Assembly: GCA_003233025.1 (NCBI GenBank)
Contig: QIKS01000016.1
Coordinates: 1-10,065, forward strand
Source of the DNA: Hellea balneolensis
GTDB lineage: Bacteria; Pseudomonadota; Alphaproteobacteria; Caulobacterales; Maricaulaceae
DNA length: 10,065 nt
Direction of reading: 5' to 3'
Positions 8,361-10,065 of this stretch are shown here, piece after piece (the stretch's first letter is position 1; the number at the start of each line of letters is the position of its first letter). The position numbers were made by a program, and so were the translations under genes. The notes under the pieces were generated by a model. It saw only the letters and a program-made list of their open reading frames with translations. It did not search any database and was not told the origin of the DNA.

Positions 8361-8381
8361 GCTTGCTAAGGTATAGGCTTG
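8352..8381. repeat. Imperfect tandem duplication at the purA/glmM junction
   Basis: AAGGCATAGGCTTG (8352-8365) and AAGGTATAGGCTTG (8368-8381) are identical at 13 of 14 positions and are offset by 16 bases. The first copy contains the purA stop codon, and the second encodes the last codons of glmM on the other strand. The glmM stop (8366-8368) straddles the two-base spacer and the first base of the second copy. Confidence 0.8.
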
Positions 8382-9724
8382 GTCGCCTTGATAAGATCAG
8401 CAAGGTCGCGGGTGGTTTTTTGCACAAGAGCCATGTCATCCCCCTCGACCATAACCCGGATCAGCGGTTCTGTGCCAGAGGCCCGCACCAAAACGCGGCC
8501 CTTATTGCCCATTTGCGCTTCGGCGTCCTTGATCGCTGATTTTACATAAGGTGTTTCAAGCGGGCTTTTGCCACTAAAACGGACATTTTCCAGCAATTGC
8601 GGCACCGGGGTAAACATGGACAGAACTTCGCTGGCCGGTTTTTGCTGACGGACAATTTCGGCCAAGACCTGCAAGGCGGCAATGGTTCCGTCGCCTGTTG
8701 TGGCGAAATCGGTCATCAGGAGATGCCCGGATTGTTCGCCGCCAAAATTGTAATTGTGTTGTCGCATATAGGCCGCTACATGACGGTCTCCCACCGGGGT
8801 GCGGATTAAGTCCAGCCCGGCGTCCCCTAAAACCCGTTCCAGGCCGAGATTGGACATAACTGTGGCGACGATACCTGACTTGGTCAATTTCCCGGTTTCT
8901 TTCCAGCCCAGCCCGATCAGGGCCATGAGCTGATCGCCGTCAATAATATTGCCTTTCTCATCGCACATGATCAGGCGGTCAGCATCGCCGTCCAAAGCAA
9001 TGCCAATATCAGCTTTGTGGGCGAGGACAGCTTCGGACAAGGCTTTTGTCATTGTTGAGCCGCACCCATCATTAATATTGATACCGTCAGGGGCCACGCC
9101 GATGGAAATCACTTCGTCAGCTCCCAATTCCCAAAGGGTGGTGGGGGCCGTGAGATAGGCTGCGCCGTGGGCGCAATCGACGACAATGCGCAATCCATCA
9201 AGCCGCATTGTTTTTGGGAATGTCGCTTTGACAATTTCCACGTACCGGGCTTGGGCATCTTCATAGCGCTTAACACGACCCAAATGTTCGCCGCTTCGCA
9301 AGCCGTCATTCCAGCCTTCATGCATTAATTGTTCAATTGCATGCTCGGCTTCATCGCTGAGCTTGCGGCCATCGGGGCCAAAAAGCTTGACCCCATTGTC
9401 AAAAAATTGATTGTGGGATGCCGTAATCATCACGCCCAAATCGGCGCGTAATGTGCGGGTCATCATGGCAACGGCAGGGGTCGGCAGAGGGCCAAACAAT
9501 TTGACGTCCATACCCACGGATGTAAACCCAGCCACCAGGGCCGGTTCAATCATATAACCTGAAAGCCGTGTATCCTTGCCAATGACGACGCTATGACGAC
9601 GCCCATTATCGGCCATAAAATACTTCCCCGCCGCCATGCCGAGCCGCAGCACATTTTGCGGTGCCATATTGCCTTGATTGGCAAGGCCGCGAATGCCGTC
9701 AGTTCCGAAGTATTTTTTTATCAT
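8366..9724 (-). CDS. glmM: Phosphoglucosamine mutase
   Basis: GlmM interconverts glucosamine-6-phosphate and glucosamine-1-phosphate, feeding UDP-GlcNAc synthesis for peptidoglycan and LPS. From ATG 9722-9724 the protein is 452 residues, the usual length, and begins [13 protein letters not shown] as family members do. S103 in MITASHN is the phosphorylated serine, D245, D247 and D249 in ALDGDADR bind magnesium, GGEQSGH is the sugar-binding loop, and [11 protein letters not shown] near the C-terminus binds phosphate. The frame stays open to an ATG at 9815-9817, but those 31 extra codons look unlike the family and have no ribosome site. The site before 9724 is also weak (AAGAAA). The gene converges on purA, and its upstream neighbour is not in the window. 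Confidence 0.96.
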   Translation of the reverse strand: MIKKYFGTDGIRGLANQGNMAPQNVLRLGMAAGKYFMADNGRRHSVVIGKDTRLSGYMIEPALVAGFTSVGMDVKLFGPLPTPAVAMMTRTLRADLGVMITASHNQFFDNGVKLFGPDGRKLSDEAEHAIEQLMHEGWNDGLRSGEHLGRVKRYEDAQARYVEIVKATFPKTMRLDGLRIVVDCAHGAAYLTAPTTLWELGADEVISIGVAPDGININDGCGSTMTKALSEAVLAHKADIGIALDGDADRLIMCDEKGNIIDGDQLMALIGLGWKETGKLTKSGIVATVMSNLGLERVLGDAGLDLIRTPVGDRHVAAYMRQHNYNFGGEQSGHLLMTDFATTGDGTIAALQVLAEIVRQQKPASEVLSMFTPVPQLLENVRFSGKSPLETPYVKSAIKDAEAQMGNKGRVLVRASGTEPLIRVMVEGDDMALVQKTTRDLADLIKATKPIP

Positions 9725-9856
9725 AATTGTCGCATTTTCTTGCAAGACACTGAGGTCATTGTCTTTATCTTTTACCAGAACGTGCAGGACGAATTTAATA
9801 AACTCAAGCTTTTTCATGGTTCTGAAGATAATCGATTACAGTTTTTATGTATTCTG

Positions 9857-9865
9857 TGCTATAAT
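9857..9865 (+). promoter_or_regulatory. Extended -10 promoter-like sequence on the plus strand
   Basis: TGCTATAAT combines a perfect -10 hexamer (9860-9865) with the upstream TG of extended -10 promoters. A poor -35 match, TTACAG (9836-9841), lies 18 bases upstream. It points rightwards, away from glmM. What it would transcribe is not clear from this window, and AT-rich DNA produces such boxes by chance. Confidence 0.35.
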
Positions 9866-9974
9866 GAGGTGGAGGGGTTGGTTTGCGCAGTGATAAGCGT
9901 GTTAATCAACATGCTTAATGCTCGGTAAATTGGGGTTTAATTATATTTTATCCCTTTGCCCCTATATGTTTGTT

Positions 9975-10065
9975 TCATGGTGGGACGGGATGAATTTCAT
10001 TTATTCTCACCAAACCTTGGCGATGCAGTTTCAATGCGGCTTGGGTTGGTGTAAGGTGCTTAGAG
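9975..10065 (-). CDS. Possible C-terminal end of an unidentified protein (runs off right edge)
   Basis: On the minus strand a frame enters from the right edge and stays open for 29 codons to TGA at 9977-9975, ending with residues HPVPP. Its composition, with a segment like QAALKLHRQGLVRI, looks protein-like. The length is too short to distinguish from chance, and I recognise no family. If real, it would be co-directional with glmM and about 250 bases upstream of it. A competing plus-strand frame from ATG 9990 is also open to the edge. Confidence 0.2.
   Translation of the reverse strand, partial: SKHLTPTQAALKLHRQGLVRINEIHPVPP

Larger units (their letters stand above)
9725..10065. other. Mostly non-coding region upstream of glmM
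   Basis: This AT-rich interval of about 340 bases carries the likely glmM leader and no recognisable complete gene. The minus strand has a perfect TATAAT (9945-9940) without a good -35 partner, which would give a leader of about 200 bases. The plus strand has an extended -10 box at 9857-9865. A frame open across 9593-9928 on the plus strand is mostly antisense to glmM and has no family resemblance. Confidence 0.5.

Noticed and set aside
9593..9928. Plus-strand 111-codon open frame at the right side
   Set aside because: Its first half is antisense to conserved glmM codons, and no protein family pattern is visible.
1..10065. A novel defence, mobile or biosynthetic system
   Set aside because: All substantial genes belong to recognisable housekeeping or envelope families. 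No CRISPR-like repeat series, reverse transcriptase, nuclease module or toxin-antitoxin pair was found on either strand.

Overview
This window is ordinary, densely packed housekeeping chromosome from a Gram-negative bacterium, most likely an alphaproteobacterium. The evidence for this is a SecF tail, an iron-type superoxide dismutase, TrmFO (the folate-dependent tRNA U54 methyltransferase), a short-form QueF, a PagL-like outer-membrane lipid A deacylase and a DUF4153 membrane protein. The genus cannot be named from the sequence alone. I see no phage, insertion sequence, CRISPR array or toxin-antitoxin module, and no convincing undescribed system.

Layout, left to right. (1) Positions 1-269 hold the C-terminal end of secF on the plus strand. 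It meets sodB (318-908, minus) tail to tail, with a strong hairpin between them that is oriented as the sodB terminator. (2) A DUF4153 membrane protein gene (1033-2827, plus) is split by an apparent one-base insertion in a GGGG run near 1248-1251. Its stop codon shares a TTAA tetranucleotide with the stop of the convergent trmFO gene (2824-4266, minus). (3) A complete tRNA-Pro(GGG) gene with an encoded CCA lies at 4327-4403, divergent from trmFO. (4) A co-directional plus-strand run follows: an acyltransferase-3 membrane protein (to 5857), queF (5888-6355), a PagL-like deacylase (about 6426-7034) and purA (7068-8360). No clear terminator is visible between them. (5) glmM (8366-9724, minus) converges on purA with only 5 bases between the stops, and the junction carries a 16-bp-period tandem duplication. 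(6) The last 340 or so bases are mostly non-coding, with promoter-like -10 boxes on both strands and a possible gene tail at the right edge.

Functional themes. Two genes concern tRNA modification: trmFO (m5U54) and queF (queuosine precursor), with a tRNA gene beside trmFO. Three concern the envelope: glmM makes glucosamine-1-phosphate for peptidoglycan and LPS, the PagL-like enzyme trims lipid A, and the AT3 protein probably acylates an envelope glycan. SodB and PurA are general metabolism. The most useful second looks are the DUF4153 frameshift, the two very tight convergent junctions, and the structured leader of the acyltransferase gene.
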